Source: Fructobacillus parabroussonetiae (GTDB lineage Bacteria; Bacillota; Bacilli; Lactobacillales; Lactobacillaceae). From it: a DNA stretch of 64,000 bases. The translations under genes and the position numbers were made by a program. The stretch's first letter is position 1, and each line of letters opens with the position of its first letter. The stretch is taken from positions 34,529 through 98,528 of the forward strand of contig NZ_JAAMFL010000010.1 in the NCBI RefSeq assembly GCF_018437265.1, read 5' to 3'. Shown here in pieces: positions 26,228 to 34,783 of this stretch. The notes under the pieces are model-generated. The model saw only the letters and a list, made by a program, of their open reading frames with translations, did not search any database and had not been told where the DNA came from.

Positions 26228-26944
26228 TTAGAACAGCAGTCCAATGCCGTAGTGAATGGCGATGGTAACGAGTCCAACCCAAATATTTCGCCAGACCGCA
26301 CGCTTAACCATTCCCTGTGAAAATAGGGCCGATAACAGGCCGGTGAGCGCCGAGGCGACAACCGTCGCGAGAATGGCCGCTAAGTACTGGTATTCCACCG
26401 GGAAAATCAACAGGGCAACCAATGGGAAAACCCCACCTAGAGCCGCTGAAAAAGTCGATGAGATGGCTGCTGCAACTGGTGAAACGTAGTGACCAAGTGT
26501 CATGTCATACTTGACTGAAAGAACCGTTTCCAACGGTTTTTCGGCTAAGAGTTCACAGGCAATCGCCTTGGCCGTTTCAGGGCTGACCCCTCGATCCGTG
26601 TAGAAAGCCGCCACGTCTGCCACCTGTTCGTCAAAATCCGTTTTTAGCCGCGCCTTTTCGCGGACGACGGCGACTTTTTCAGAGTCTGACTGAGAAGACA
26701 CAGCCGCAAATTCACCTGAACCCATTGAAAGCGCACAGGCAAACAAGTCGGAAAGGCCGGCCAAGACAATCACTAGGCGGTTTGAAGTCGCTGCGGCAAC
26801 GGAGAAGACCACCCCAACAACGGTCAAAATACCATCGTTTGAGCCCAAGATACCGGCACGAATCGTGTTCAGCCGTTCTTCCATCGTTTGGCCAGACTGC
26901 TTATTGGCACGCTTCGTCTGCCATTTTTTAAAGATTGCTGTCAT
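26228..26944 (-). CDS. VIT1/CCC1 family Fe/Mn transporter
   Basis: A 238-residue membrane protein of the vacuolar iron transporter family, expected to move Fe2+ or Mn2+ out of the cytoplasm. It has the signature GILGSNDGILTVVGVVFSVA in helix 1, MGSGEFAAVSSQSD after helix 2, a cytoplasmic metal-binding helical region (EKVAVVREKARLKTDFDEQ), and three C-terminal helices. It is the second gene of a tandem VIT pair, 11 bases after its paralogue. The operon is divergent from a Fur-family regulator. Confidence 0.9.
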   Translation of the reverse strand: MTAIFKKWQTKRANKQSGQTMEERLNTIRAGILGSNDGILTVVGVVFSVAAATSNRLVIVLAGLSDLFACALSMGSGEFAAVSSQSDSEKVAVVREKARLKTDFDEQVADVAAFYTDRGVSPETAKAIACELLAEKPLETVLSVKYDMTLGHYVSPVAAAISSTFSAALGGVFPLVALLIFPVEYQYLAAILATVVASALTGLLSALFSQGMVKRAVWRNIWVGLVTIAIHYGIGLLF

Positions 26945-26955
26945 GCTTTTTCTCC

Positions 26956-27630
26956 TTACTTAAAGAGTGACCCGATTAAGAAGGTCACGACCATGGTCAA
27001 AATACCGGAAAGAAGGTTTCGAATTGCCCCCTTCGTTCGGTTGGCACCGTTGACAACCGCTGCTAGATACCCCGTAATTAACAGGGCAATCAGCACAGCA
27101 AGGAAGGTTGCCATGATCCGCAGGCTAGGCGAAGCCACGGCCATAAAGACCATTGGCAAAGCAGCCCCGGTTGGAAAAGTCACAAAGGACACCAAGGCCG
27201 CTCCACCAGCAGACACCTGCGATTTAAGGGAGAAACCATGCCGTTCTCGGACTGTTGTTTCCAAGGGGTCCTTTGCCATCATTTCTTCCGTGGCCTGATT
27301 GGCTAATTCTTCTGAAATACCATCGGCCTGATACTTTTCTTTAACAAAGTTAAATTCGTTCTGATAATCATTTTTCAAAGCGAGCTCTTGGCTCTGACGG
27401 GCTTTTTCTTGTGCATCGTGTGAGGATTGCACGGACACAAACTCCCCCATGGCCATCGAGACCATACCAGCCAGCGTCCCGGCAAAACCTGACAGCATAA
27501 TCGCTGATAAGCTTTGCCCGGCTCCGGCAACACCAACAATAATTCCGGCAACTGATAAAATCCCGTCGTTTCCGCCCATGACACCGGCACGCACCAGGTT
27601 GTTATGCGCCATTAAGGATTGCTTTTCCAT
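26956..27630 (-). CDS. VIT1/CCC1 family Fe/Mn transporter
   Basis: First gene of the VIT pair, 224 residues. It has the same layout as its neighbour: GVMGGNDGILSVAGIIVGVAG, then MAMGEFVSVQSSHDAQ, a Glu-rich cytoplasmic helix (EKARQSQELALKNDYQ), and three C-terminal helices. The two proteins are clearly paralogous but well diverged, so the duplication is old or they were acquired together. They could form heteromers or differ in metal. The promoter with two operator-like dyads is 20-70 bases upstream. Confidence 0.9.
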   Translation of the reverse strand: MEKQSLMAHNNLVRAGVMGGNDGILSVAGIIVGVAGAGQSLSAIMLSGFAGTLAGMVSMAMGEFVSVQSSHDAQEKARQSQELALKNDYQNEFNFVKEKYQADGISEELANQATEEMMAKDPLETTVRERHGFSLKSQVSAGGAALVSFVTFPTGAALPMVFMAVASPSLRIMATFLAVLIALLITGYLAAVVNGANRTKGAIRNLLSGILTMVVTFLIGSLFK

Positions 27631-27649
27631 AAAACTCTCTCCTGTCTAA

Positions 27650-27697
27650 TTAAGAATGGTTCTAAGTTATTATACTAAGAAAATTTCTAAATGTCAA
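27650..27697 (-). promoter_or_regulatory. VIT operon promoter with two Fur-box-like dyads
   Basis: On the minus strand TTGACA (plus 27692-27697), 17-base spacer, TATAAT (plus 27669-27674). One dyad, CTAAGAAAATTTCTAA (27675-27690), fills the spacer. A second, TTAAGAATGGTTCTAA (27650-27665), covers the start point. Both fit TTAGAA-N3-TTCTTA on the minus strand and are 25 bp apart, about the layout of a Fur/PerR-family repressor site. Confidence 0.75.
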
Positions 27698-27701
27698 TCA
27701 T

Positions 27702-27751
27702 TTGTATTGTTTCATTCTAATGTTATAATTGACATGAAGTTAATATTAACT
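27702..27751 (+). promoter_or_regulatory. promoter and palindrome of the Fur-family gene
   Basis: TTGTAT (27702-27707), 16-base spacer, TATAAT (27724-27729). A perfect 14-bp palindrome AGTTAATATTAACT (27738-27751) lies over the transcription start and abuts the GGAGG ribosome-binding site, suitable for autoregulation. Confidence 0.65.
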
Positions 27752-27762
27752 AGGAGGTTAAC

Positions 27763-28164
27763 ATGCTGAATCCATTAAAAAACGTTCTACAAGAACATCA
27801 GCTAAAAGCGACGAGTCAGCGTTTGACTTTGCTTGAATACATGATGACCCATGACAACCACCCAACAGCCGAAATGATCCACAATGATTTGCCCCACATT
27901 TCCTTAGCCACGGTTTACAACACCTTGGAAAAGTTTGTTGAGAAAAAGTTAGTCGTGATTATCGACGGGATTTCGGACGGCAAGCGTCACTATGACGCGG
28001 CCGACCACCCCCACTACCACGTCATCAACACCAAGACAAACGAAATCATCGACGCTGCCAACTTTGACCCAGCGCCATTAATCAAAGCTGCTCAAGCTGC
28101 GACCGGCCTCAAAATCACCGAATACCGCATCGATCTCTACGGAGTTGAAGCGGATGAAAAGTAA
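27763..28164 (+). CDS. Fur/PerR family metalloregulator lacking all cysteines
   Basis: A 133-residue repressor with the Fur winged helix (LKATSQRLTLLEYM, HPTAEMIHNDLPHISLATVYNTLEKF) and a C-terminal dimerisation/metal domain (HPHYHVINTKTNEIID). The residues equivalent to the PerR regulatory metal site (His in DNHPTA, Asp in HYD, two His in HPHYH, Asp in EIID) are present. The two CXXC pairs of the structural zinc site are absent, and there is no cysteine at all. It reads divergently from the VIT operon, whose promoter holds two dyads, so it is the likely repressor. Whether it senses Mn, Fe or peroxide is open. Confidence 0.88.
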   Translation: MLNPLKNVLQEHQLKATSQRLTLLEYMMTHDNHPTAEMIHNDLPHISLATVYNTLEKFVEKKLVVIIDGISDGKRHYDAADHPHYHVINTKTNEIIDAANFDPAPLIKAAQAATGLKITEYRIDLYGVEADEK

Positions 28165-28180
28165 TCATAATCAAACCATT

Positions 28181-28223
28181 AAAAAAAGACCAATCGGATA
28201 ATGATTATCCGATTGGTCTTTTT
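28181..28223. terminator. bidirectional terminator between the Fur-family gene and PBP gene
   Basis: A long perfect stem of about 20 bp (AGACCAATCGGATAAT arm) with A and T tracts on either side. Confidence 0.9.
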
Positions 28224-28228
28224 CAATT

Positions 28229-30271
28229 TTATGATTGGTTATTGGCAACAACCATTTGCCAGAAGGCTTCAATGATTTGCTTAGCGATTCGGCCGTTGGT
28301 TCCATCCAGGTAAGAATCCATACCAGGAATGGCCAAAGACATGGCAAAGGGTGTTCCAGGTACATAAACCACCATGGACTCCGTAAAGGTCGTGTTACCA
28401 TTGGTCGTCGTTTCCGCCGTTCCCGTCTTCGCATAGACTTTTGGCGTCATGTTGTGCAAAGCCGTACCCGTGTTATGGGAAGAAGAACCGTTGGCGACTT
28501 GGTACATTCCGTCCTTAATGACTTTCCACTCGTCATCCGTCAACGAAACTTGCGACTGCAGAGTTGGCTCCGCCGTCCAGACGGTCTTTTGATACTTAGC
28601 ATCCTTATCCGTCTGCAAAACGGATCCAACCAAGTGTGGCTGAACAAGGTAGCCACCGTTGGCAATCGCTGAAACATAGCGAGCCAATTGCAAAGTCGTA
28701 TAGGAATCATACTGTCCAAAGGACTCGTACAAATACTTACCAATGTTCGATCCGGTCGTCAGCCCCTTGTATCCGGCTGTTTCGCCTTCAACATCAATAC
28801 CGGTCTTCGTACCAAGACCGAACTGTCCCAATCCATTACGAAGCGTCTGGAAGGCGTCGGAGCGAAGGTGAAGGGACGAGCCAGATGAATAGGTTTGTCC
28901 ACCAATCTTCATACCCAATTGAACAAAGTAGGTGTTGGAAGACGTTTCCAAAGCGGTCCGGGCGTCAATTGGCGTTGGCGTACCATTCTTGTTCCAGTAA
29001 GAAGTGATTTCAGGCGTTCCCTGAATCTTAATCGCCTGATCGTTCATCGTGTTTGACGTCGGCGTCACAACCCCTCGTTGGAATCCGGTAGCCAGAATGG
29101 CTGGCTTGACAACCGACCCCATGACAATGGCCTGGTTAATATTACCCAGTTGGTTGGCTGTTTTCTTTCCCGTTGAGGAATCACGGCTCACACCGGCCAT
29201 GGCATAAATACCACCGGTATAAGGGTTAATCACTGTCGAGTAAGCACCCTGCACATTACCGCCAGGTAGGTTGTCTTCCAGTATTTGTTGGACTTTCTTT
29301 TGGTACTCGGCATTAATGGTTAACTTCAACGAATCACCGGACTGGCCCTCATACTTAATTGACGACGTCTTCAGGTTTCCCAAAGTCGTCACCATTGTCT
29401 GTGATGGTGAGCCCTTTAGCAAGGATTCGTACTGCTTTTCCAAGGCTGACGTTCCGACTGGTTCGTTTTGTGAGTATCCTTGGGCAAGCAACCGGTGCAG
29501 ACGATCGGATGGCAACCCGGCGGATTCATCACTGACCGTTCCAGTCAAGGATTGGAAATCCGTTCCTTCTGGATAGTTTCGTGACCAGGACTCGCCAATC
29601 TTAACCCCTGGCATAGAAGACAGGCGTTCGGCAATCTTTGCCTCAGCATCATCGGAAATATCCGATTCCTTAATATAGGTTGTCGAAAGAGCGGAAGCCC
29701 CCGACATTTTTTGGAAAATCATGGCGACGTTGTCATCCACGTTTTTGGCCAGGTCGTGCTTGATGACATACTGGGCCATCGCCGTGTTTAACTGAGTCGT
29801 TGACCAGGAAGCCACCGCGCCGGCGTTTTCCTTCTTAACGGCTGCCTGTACTTTGGTCGCCGCTTTTTCATCGGTCACCAGGTAATAGTCAGCCTTGGAA
29901 CGGGGATTCAAGCGGCTCGTGTCAATCGTGATGTACTTGGCCAACTTTTGGGCAACTTTCGCAATCGTCGTCGTTGTCGTCGTCGCACCACGAGTGTAGG
30001 TGATGGCCAAAGAAGATTGATTGCCCGTAATCACCTTACCAGTCGAATCGTAAATCAAGCCACGGGGCGCGTTCCCCTTTTCAACGGTTTGATCAGAACG
30101 ATCGACTTCGGACTCATAGCCCGCCCCCTGTTTCAAAGTCAGGAAGGCAAGCTGAATCAAAAGAGCAGCGATGATGGCAATCACCAGTCCCAGCAGCAAT
30201 TTTAAACGTCCGGGCAAGTTGGCCTGGGCGTCGTTTTTATTTCCATCCTCTAAATAACGATTACGATTCAT
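28229..30271 (-). CDS. class B penicillin-binding protein (transpeptidase)
   Basis: Cross-links peptidoglycan outside the membrane. The 680-residue protein has a short cytoplasmic tail, one membrane anchor (about 24-46), a PBP dimerisation domain (about 65-300), and a transpeptidase domain with the active Ser386 in GSVVKPA, SSN at 444-446 and KTG at 615-617. Overall it matches the PBP2-type monofunctional enzymes for elongation or division; no PASTA domains follow, so a PBP2x-like division enzyme is less likely. AAAGA upstream of the ATG is a weak ribosome-binding site. Single gene. Confidence 0.92.
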   Translation of the reverse strand: MNRNRYLEDGNKNDAQANLPGRLKLLLGLVIAIIAALLIQLAFLTLKQGAGYESEVDRSDQTVEKGNAPRGLIYDSTGKVITGNQSSLAITYTRGATTTTTTIAKVAQKLAKYITIDTSRLNPRSKADYYLVTDEKAATKVQAAVKKENAGAVASWSTTQLNTAMAQYVIKHDLAKNVDDNVAMIFQKMSGASALSTTYIKESDISDDAEAKIAERLSSMPGVKIGESWSRNYPEGTDFQSLTGTVSDESAGLPSDRLHRLLAQGYSQNEPVGTSALEKQYESLLKGSPSQTMVTTLGNLKTSSIKYEGQSGDSLKLTINAEYQKKVQQILEDNLPGGNVQGAYSTVINPYTGGIYAMAGVSRDSSTGKKTANQLGNINQAIVMGSVVKPAILATGFQRGVVTPTSNTMNDQAIKIQGTPEITSYWNKNGTPTPIDARTALETSSNTYFVQLGMKIGGQTYSSGSSLHLRSDAFQTLRNGLGQFGLGTKTGIDVEGETAGYKGLTTGSNIGKYLYESFGQYDSYTTLQLARYVSAIANGGYLVQPHLVGSVLQTDKDAKYQKTVWTAEPTLQSQVSLTDDEWKVIKDGMYQVANGSSSHNTGTALHNMTPKVYAKTGTAETTTNGNTTFTESMVVYVPGTPFAMSLAIPGMDSYLDGTNGRIAKQIIEAFWQMVVANNQS

Positions 30272-30390
30272 AATAATAGTTCATCTTTCCAAGAAAATTC
30301 GAGTGAAACACTCCTTCTCAATCTCTTCTACTTTACCATATTGACCGAATTTTTCGCTAAAAATCGATGATTTTTTGGTATTCTTAAAGC

Positions 30391-33036
30391 ATGATGAATC
30401 CGAAAAAACACTTCAAAAATTTCACCTACTCACCGGTCGCCCTTTCTTTCTGGCTACCTTTTTTCTTTTTACTGACTTATTTTATTTATCGTCACATGGC
30501 CCCCTTCGGTTCTTCGACCATTTTAACCGTTGATTTAGGCCAGCAATATTTGGATTATTTTGCCCAATTTAAGAAAACAATCCTAAAGGACCCAAGCGCC
30601 TTCTTCTATTCCTTTTCCTCTGGGTTAGGCGGTGACATGCTGGGCGAATGGTCCTACTATTTAATGTCGCCCTTTAACCTGTTTTTTTTGCTCGCAAACG
30701 CCTCATCACTGCCTGCTTGGATTCTCTTCGTCACCCTGGCCAAAGTCGCAACGGCCGGACTGACCATGGCCCTCTTCTTAAAGAAGGTCCTACACTTCCG
30801 CGGCTATGCCATCACGCTCTTCGCCATTAACTATCCACTATCTGCTTGGTTTATTGACAACGCGCTCAACCTGCTATGGCTAGACAGTGCCATTTTACTG
30901 CCGCTGCTCCTATGGTCGCTCCACCATCTCATTCGACAGCACAAGAGCTGGCCCTTCCTTTTACTGTTGTCGCTCACGATTCTGTCAAACTACTACATTG
31001 CCTGGATGATTGCCCTCTTTCTCCTGCTCTATTTACCCCTGGCTATTTCCATGGAAAAAACCTGGTCAACCTGCTGGTCTTTGGCTGCCAAATTATTGCC
31101 CGCCACTTTCTTGGCCATTTTGTTAACCGCTTGGCTTTGGCTGCCCACCCTGGTGCAATTACAGCAGGGTAAGACAACGCACGGTGCCAATTGGACTTTT
31201 GGCTTTGAGAATAATCCGGCCTTACTCTTTTTCAAGCTCATCCCCGGCTCCTTTGACTTCGATCAAATGCAAAAGGGCCAGGCGAACTTTTTAGTGGCCC
31301 CACTCATCCTTTTCTTCCTCTGGGCCTTTTTCTCATCTAAAAAAATCCACTGGCTGGAAAAGTCCTTGGCCACCTTTGCCCTAATGATTTTGTTCTTGGC
31401 GACGACCTGGACGCCCTTGATTCTACTGTTCCACGGTGGCCAATACCCCGTTTGGTACCCTGCTCGCTTCTCCTTCTTGCTTTCCTTTTTGCTCATTTTA
31501 ATGGCCGCAAGGGCCTATCAAAAAAGCGAGGCGGAAGAAAACTGGCTACCAAGCATTCCCGCCCGGACTTTTTTCTTAATTGCCACTGTTACCATTACCG
31601 TCCTGGGCTCCATGGCCATTAATCACATCTCCTATCTCGACAAACCCGGTCTTTTGATCTTCCTCTTTGATTCCTTGTTCATCCTCTTGGTTTTGTTGCT
31701 CGTTCAGGGACGTCTCCGCCAGCCGCTTCTCTTTGCCCTCACCGGATTCTTCCTCTTTTGCAACCTAGCCTTATCCCTCAATAACCTTTCGTATCTTAGC
31801 CAACAGGAATATCAAAGCGGTGCTCGTCGCGTCGTGCAAGCCGGCAAGGCCCTTAAAAAAGACCAGTCCTGGTACCGCCTAGCAGAGGGACTGGGAAGAA
31901 CCTATAACGATGGTTTCCTCGGTCATTTCAAGAGCGGTTCGCACTTTTCGTCACTGTTGCCCGCACAATCCGCCAGTTTCTATCAAAGCATGGGACAAAT
32001 CGCTGGCGATTCGAAAATCTCCTACAGCGATGGTAGCATCGTCTTGGATAGCCTTCTTTCATATAAGTACTACCTTAGTCAAAGTCAGGACCAATCGGCT
32101 AAGCAAACGACTAACTTAAAAAAGAGCAACCGCCCCGATTATGCAAGCGCCAAGACTTTTGCATCGGGGAATGGTTGGGTGATAAAAGAAAATCAACAAG
32201 CCCTTCCGCTCGCCTATGCAGCGTCTGATCTAGCTGAAAAAACGCCGATTGGCCCACGCTACCCACTGGCGAACCAAGAGCGGTTGCTCACTTATCTGGT
32301 TGGAAAGCCCGACCAGATTTTACTCACACAAGTTCCCTTAACACTGGCCGCCACCCATAATCTGGAACCAATGACCCGCATTACCGGCGGGGGCATGACC
32401 CCTGTCAATCGAAAAGATGGGGCATCGCTCGTACTGACCTACAAGGCGCAGGCTAACCAAAGTTATTACTTGAATCTTGGTGCGGCCCTGGATCTTTCCG
32501 ACGTCACCATTCAGCAAAACGGTCACAAGCTAAAGCAAGAAAGCGGCTATAGTCACAGCGTGGCGCTCAACGTAGCAAACGGTCAAGAAGGCGAAGAGCA
32601 ACAAGTGATTCTGACACTCGCCCCTGGGGTGAAAAGTCGCTACCTCGACGACCTGGCGCTGTACTCCTTTGACCAAAAGCAAGTGCAAGATGACTTGAAT
32701 CAATTAAAGCAGCATTCACTCAAGATCAGCAAACGCAACGCTCGCCGCATTGAAGGTCAGATCACCACTACAAAGGACCAGCCACTCATTATGACTGCCA
32801 TTCCGGCCGCTCCTGGCTGGTCAGCATCAGTCGATGGCCACCCAGCCAAAACAACGACCATTGCCGGCGGCCTATTGGCTGTTAAGACAACGACTGGTCA
32901 GCATCATCTCGTCCTCACCTATACACCACCACGTCTGATTCTTGGTCTCTGGATGACCCTAGCCGTTCTTATCGGATTTCTTTTGTATTTGATCATCAAA
33001 AGAATTTTCTCACTTGCGCCCAAGTTGCGCCCGTGA
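30391..33036 (+). CDS. YfhO family membrane protein (GT-C type)
   Basis: An 881-residue polytopic protein with about 12 helices in the first 460 residues, a large extracellular region, and a last helix near the C-terminus (LILGLWMTLAVLIGFLLYLII). The N-terminal VDLGQQYLDYFAQFKK and FSSGLGGDMLGEWSYYLMSPFN segments are the YfhO signature. The family is linked to glycosylation of lipoteichoic or wall teichoic acid with lipid-linked sugars. The substrate here is unknown. The start is at one of two adjacent ATGs (30391 or 30394). Confidence 0.88.
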   Translation: MMNPKKHFKNFTYSPVALSFWLPFFFLLTYFIYRHMAPFGSSTILTVDLGQQYLDYFAQFKKTILKDPSAFFYSFSSGLGGDMLGEWSYYLMSPFNLFFLLANASSLPAWILFVTLAKVATAGLTMALFLKKVLHFRGYAITLFAINYPLSAWFIDNALNLLWLDSAILLPLLLWSLHHLIRQHKSWPFLLLLSLTILSNYYIAWMIALFLLLYLPLAISMEKTWSTCWSLAAKLLPATFLAILLTAWLWLPTLVQLQQGKTTHGANWTFGFENNPALLFFKLIPGSFDFDQMQKGQANFLVAPLILFFLWAFFSSKKIHWLEKSLATFALMILFLATTWTPLILLFHGGQYPVWYPARFSFLLSFLLILMAARAYQKSEAEENWLPSIPARTFFLIATVTITVLGSMAINHISYLDKPGLLIFLFDSLFILLVLLLVQGRLRQPLLFALTGFFLFCNLALSLNNLSYLSQQEYQSGARRVVQAGKALKKDQSWYRLAEGLGRTYNDGFLGHFKSGSHFSSLLPAQSASFYQSMGQIAGDSKISYSDGSIVLDSLLSYKYYLSQSQDQSAKQTTNLKKSNRPDYASAKTFASGNGWVIKENQQALPLAYAASDLAEKTPIGPRYPLANQERLLTYLVGKPDQILLTQVPLTLAATHNLEPMTRITGGGMTPVNRKDGASLVLTYKAQANQSYYLNLGAALDLSDVTIQQNGHKLKQESGYSHSVALNVANGQEGEEQQVILTLAPGVKSRYLDDLALYSFDQKQVQDDLNQLKQHSLKISKRNARRIEGQITTTKDQPLIMTAIPAAPGWSASVDGHPAKTTTIAGGLLAVKTTTGQHHLVLTYTPPRLILGLWMTLAVLIGFLLYLIIKRIFSLAPKLRP

Positions 33037-33088
33037 TATAGTCAGTTTGCTGTATTTTTTATGCCAAAGGCATTGAAAGGATGAAATC

Positions 33089-33577
33089 ATGGCGGAAGAA
33101 AAAACATTCCCAATGACGGCCGAAGGCCGTGACAAATTAGAAGCCGAGGTGGAGGACTTAATCACCCGGCAACGTCCCGAAATCACGAAGCGAATTCAAA
33201 TTGCTCGTTCATACGGTGACCTTTCAGAAAACTCTGAATACCAATCAGCAAAGGACGAACAAGCCTTCGTCGAAGGACGTATCGTGACTTTGCGTAAGAT
33301 GATTGAAAACGCTGAAATCATTTCAGCTGATGATTCAGCCGACGATGAAGTGGCGATGGGTAAGACGGTTACCTTCAAGGAATTACCTGATGAAGAACCC
33401 GAAACTTACACGATCGTTGGTTCTGTTGAAGCCGATCCTTTGTCAGGAAAGATTTCAAACGAATCCCCAATGGCAAACGCCTTGTTAGGTAAGCGCCAGG
33501 GCGAAACGGTGAAGGTTCCCCTTCCAAACGGCGTTGATATCGAAGTAAAGATTTTAACGGTTGAAACGGCCGACTAA
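33089..33577 (+). CDS. greA: transcription elongation factor GreA
   Basis: Rescues backtracked RNA polymerase by stimulating transcript cleavage. The 162-residue protein has the N-terminal coiled coil with the acidic tip ([16 protein letters not shown]) and the C-terminal FKBP-like domain ([26 protein letters not shown]). AAAGGATG precedes the ATG. It lies 52 bases after yfhO and has its own terminator, and may be read from the yfhO transcript. Confidence 0.98.
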   Translation: MAEEKTFPMTAEGRDKLEAEVEDLITRQRPEITKRIQIARSYGDLSENSEYQSAKDEQAFVEGRIVTLRKMIENAEIISADDSADDEVAMGKTVTFKELPDEEPETYTIVGSVEADPLSGKISNESPMANALLGKRQGETVKVPLPNGVDIEVKILTVETAD

Positions 33578-33606
33578 AAAAAGGACTGCTTAGGCAGTCC
33601 TTTTTA
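33577..33606 (+). terminator. greA terminator
   Basis: AGGACTGC paired with GCAGTCCT, T5 following. Confidence 0.88.
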
Positions 33607-33623
33607 CATGCATTCATGCCAAT

Positions 33624-33653
33624 AAAAAAGCTGAGTCGATGACTCAGCTTTTT
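33624..33653 (-). terminator. sugar transporter terminator
   Basis: AAGCTGAGTC, loop GAT, GACTCAGCTT, T-rich on the minus strand. Confidence 0.88.
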
Positions 33654-33674
33654 CTTTATTTTTCAATTAAGTCT

Positions 33675-34619
33675 TTAGGCGAAGGAGTGGATATTTCCAA
33701 TAATCATCGCACCAATCACAACCAGGATCGTACCGATTACGATGGCCTTCATCTGTGGCGAAGACTTCTTTTCGTGCAAGAGGTAAATACCACCAAATGT
33801 TCCAACGATAATGTTTAACTGTGACAAAGTCGTCGCAATCGTCTGACCAACGTGTGGGTTAGCAGCTGAGGCGAACATGAAGATGTTTCCAAGAGCCCAA
33901 ACCAATCCAGTCACGATGTTCTTTGATGATGGCTTATCAAACATCGTCTTTCCTTCACGGAAGACGAAGAGCACGATAATGACCGCACCGATCACTTGTC
34001 CAATGGCTTGTGGGCCAACGATGGCGGTCATGTAGTTCAAGCCATTACCTGCTGAACGAACTTCTTCTGACACATAACCAATCTTGGCTAAGAAGTTTGG
34101 GAAGATGAAGTACAACATGAAGCCAACCGTCGACATGACCAGATAAAAGATTGACTTGGAGTCAATTTTGGCAGCCGATGCATCGGACTTATCAGGCTTT
34201 GAAATGAAGACAGCACCGGTTACGACCAAGGCAATTGAGATAATGCCAACGATCCACATAGCAGCAGACGTCCATTCACCCAAGAGCGTAGCAGCCAAGA
34301 GCGCGTTCATAATAATCTGACCGGCCGTTGACAATGGTACACCGAGCGAAACACCCATTTGCTTGAAGAGCATGAACTGGAAGGCCATTCCCATCGCCCA
34401 AACCAAACCAGACAACAGGCCGACAACCCAAACTTCAGTTCCCATGTAGAAACCATTTGGCATCACGTAGCCAAACATCGTGATTAATCCAAAGATTAAT
34501 GCTCCGACTGACATACCAAAGGTTTGTTGTGCGGCCGAGCCACCCATCTTCGTTGATACAAGACCAACTGACCCCCAGAACAAGGCGGGGAGTAACGCCA
34601 TAATAATTGCAAAATCCAT
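33675..34619 (-). CDS. GRP family sugar transporter (GlcU/RbsU-like)
   Basis: A 314-residue, ten-helix secondary transporter for glucose or ribose, PTS-independent. Conserved family segments are ALLPALFWGSVGLVSTKMGG at the N-terminus, the GQIIMNALLAATLLGEW segment in the middle, and ALGNIFMFASA and GTFGGIYLLHEKKS near the end. Non-PTS glucose uptake suits the heterofermentative group this window resembles. GGAG lies nine bases before the ATG. The promoter contains a perfect cre site (34666-34679), so CcpA control is expected. Glucose or ribose cannot be decided from sequence. Confidence 0.9.
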   Translation of the reverse strand: MDFAIIMALLPALFWGSVGLVSTKMGGSAAQQTFGMSVGALIFGLITMFGYVMPNGFYMGTEVWVVGLLSGLVWAMGMAFQFMLFKQMGVSLGVPLSTAGQIIMNALLAATLLGEWTSAAMWIVGIISIALVVTGAVFISKPDKSDASAAKIDSKSIFYLVMSTVGFMLYFIFPNFLAKIGYVSEEVRSAGNGLNYMTAIVGPQAIGQVIGAVIIVLFVFREGKTMFDKPSSKNIVTGLVWALGNIFMFASAANPHVGQTIATTLSQLNIIVGTFGGIYLLHEKKSSPQMKAIVIGTILVVIGAMIIGNIHSFA

Positions 34620-34640
34620 TTTCGTGGACTCCTTTCACTT

Positions 34641-34682
34641 GTTTACATGTTTTATTGTAACTTAATGTAAACGCTTACACAA
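34641..34682 (-). promoter_or_regulatory. promoter of the sugar transporter with embedded cre site
   Basis: On the minus strand TTGTGT (plus 34677-34682), 17-base spacer, TACAAT (plus 34654-34659). The perfect palindrome TGTAAACGCTTACA (34666-34679), a textbook CcpA cre, overlaps the -35 and spacer, a position that normally means repression. A second inverted repeat, GTTTACAT (34641-34648) with ATGTAAAC (34665-34672), brackets the -10. Confidence 0.8.
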
Positions 34683-34753
34683 CCCTTTTCAAAAATTTAT
34701 TTTACTTTTGTTTCAAAAAGCTCAAATCCAGGCCCTTCCTGCCAATAACAATC

Positions 34754-34780
34754 AAAAAAGTCGACCTTTCGGCCGACTTT
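34754..34780 (-). terminator. terminator of the wall hydrolase gene
   Basis: AAAGTCGACC, loop TTTC, GGCCGACTTT on the plus strand, T-rich end on the minus strand. Confidence 0.8.
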
Positions 34781-34783
34781 GAT

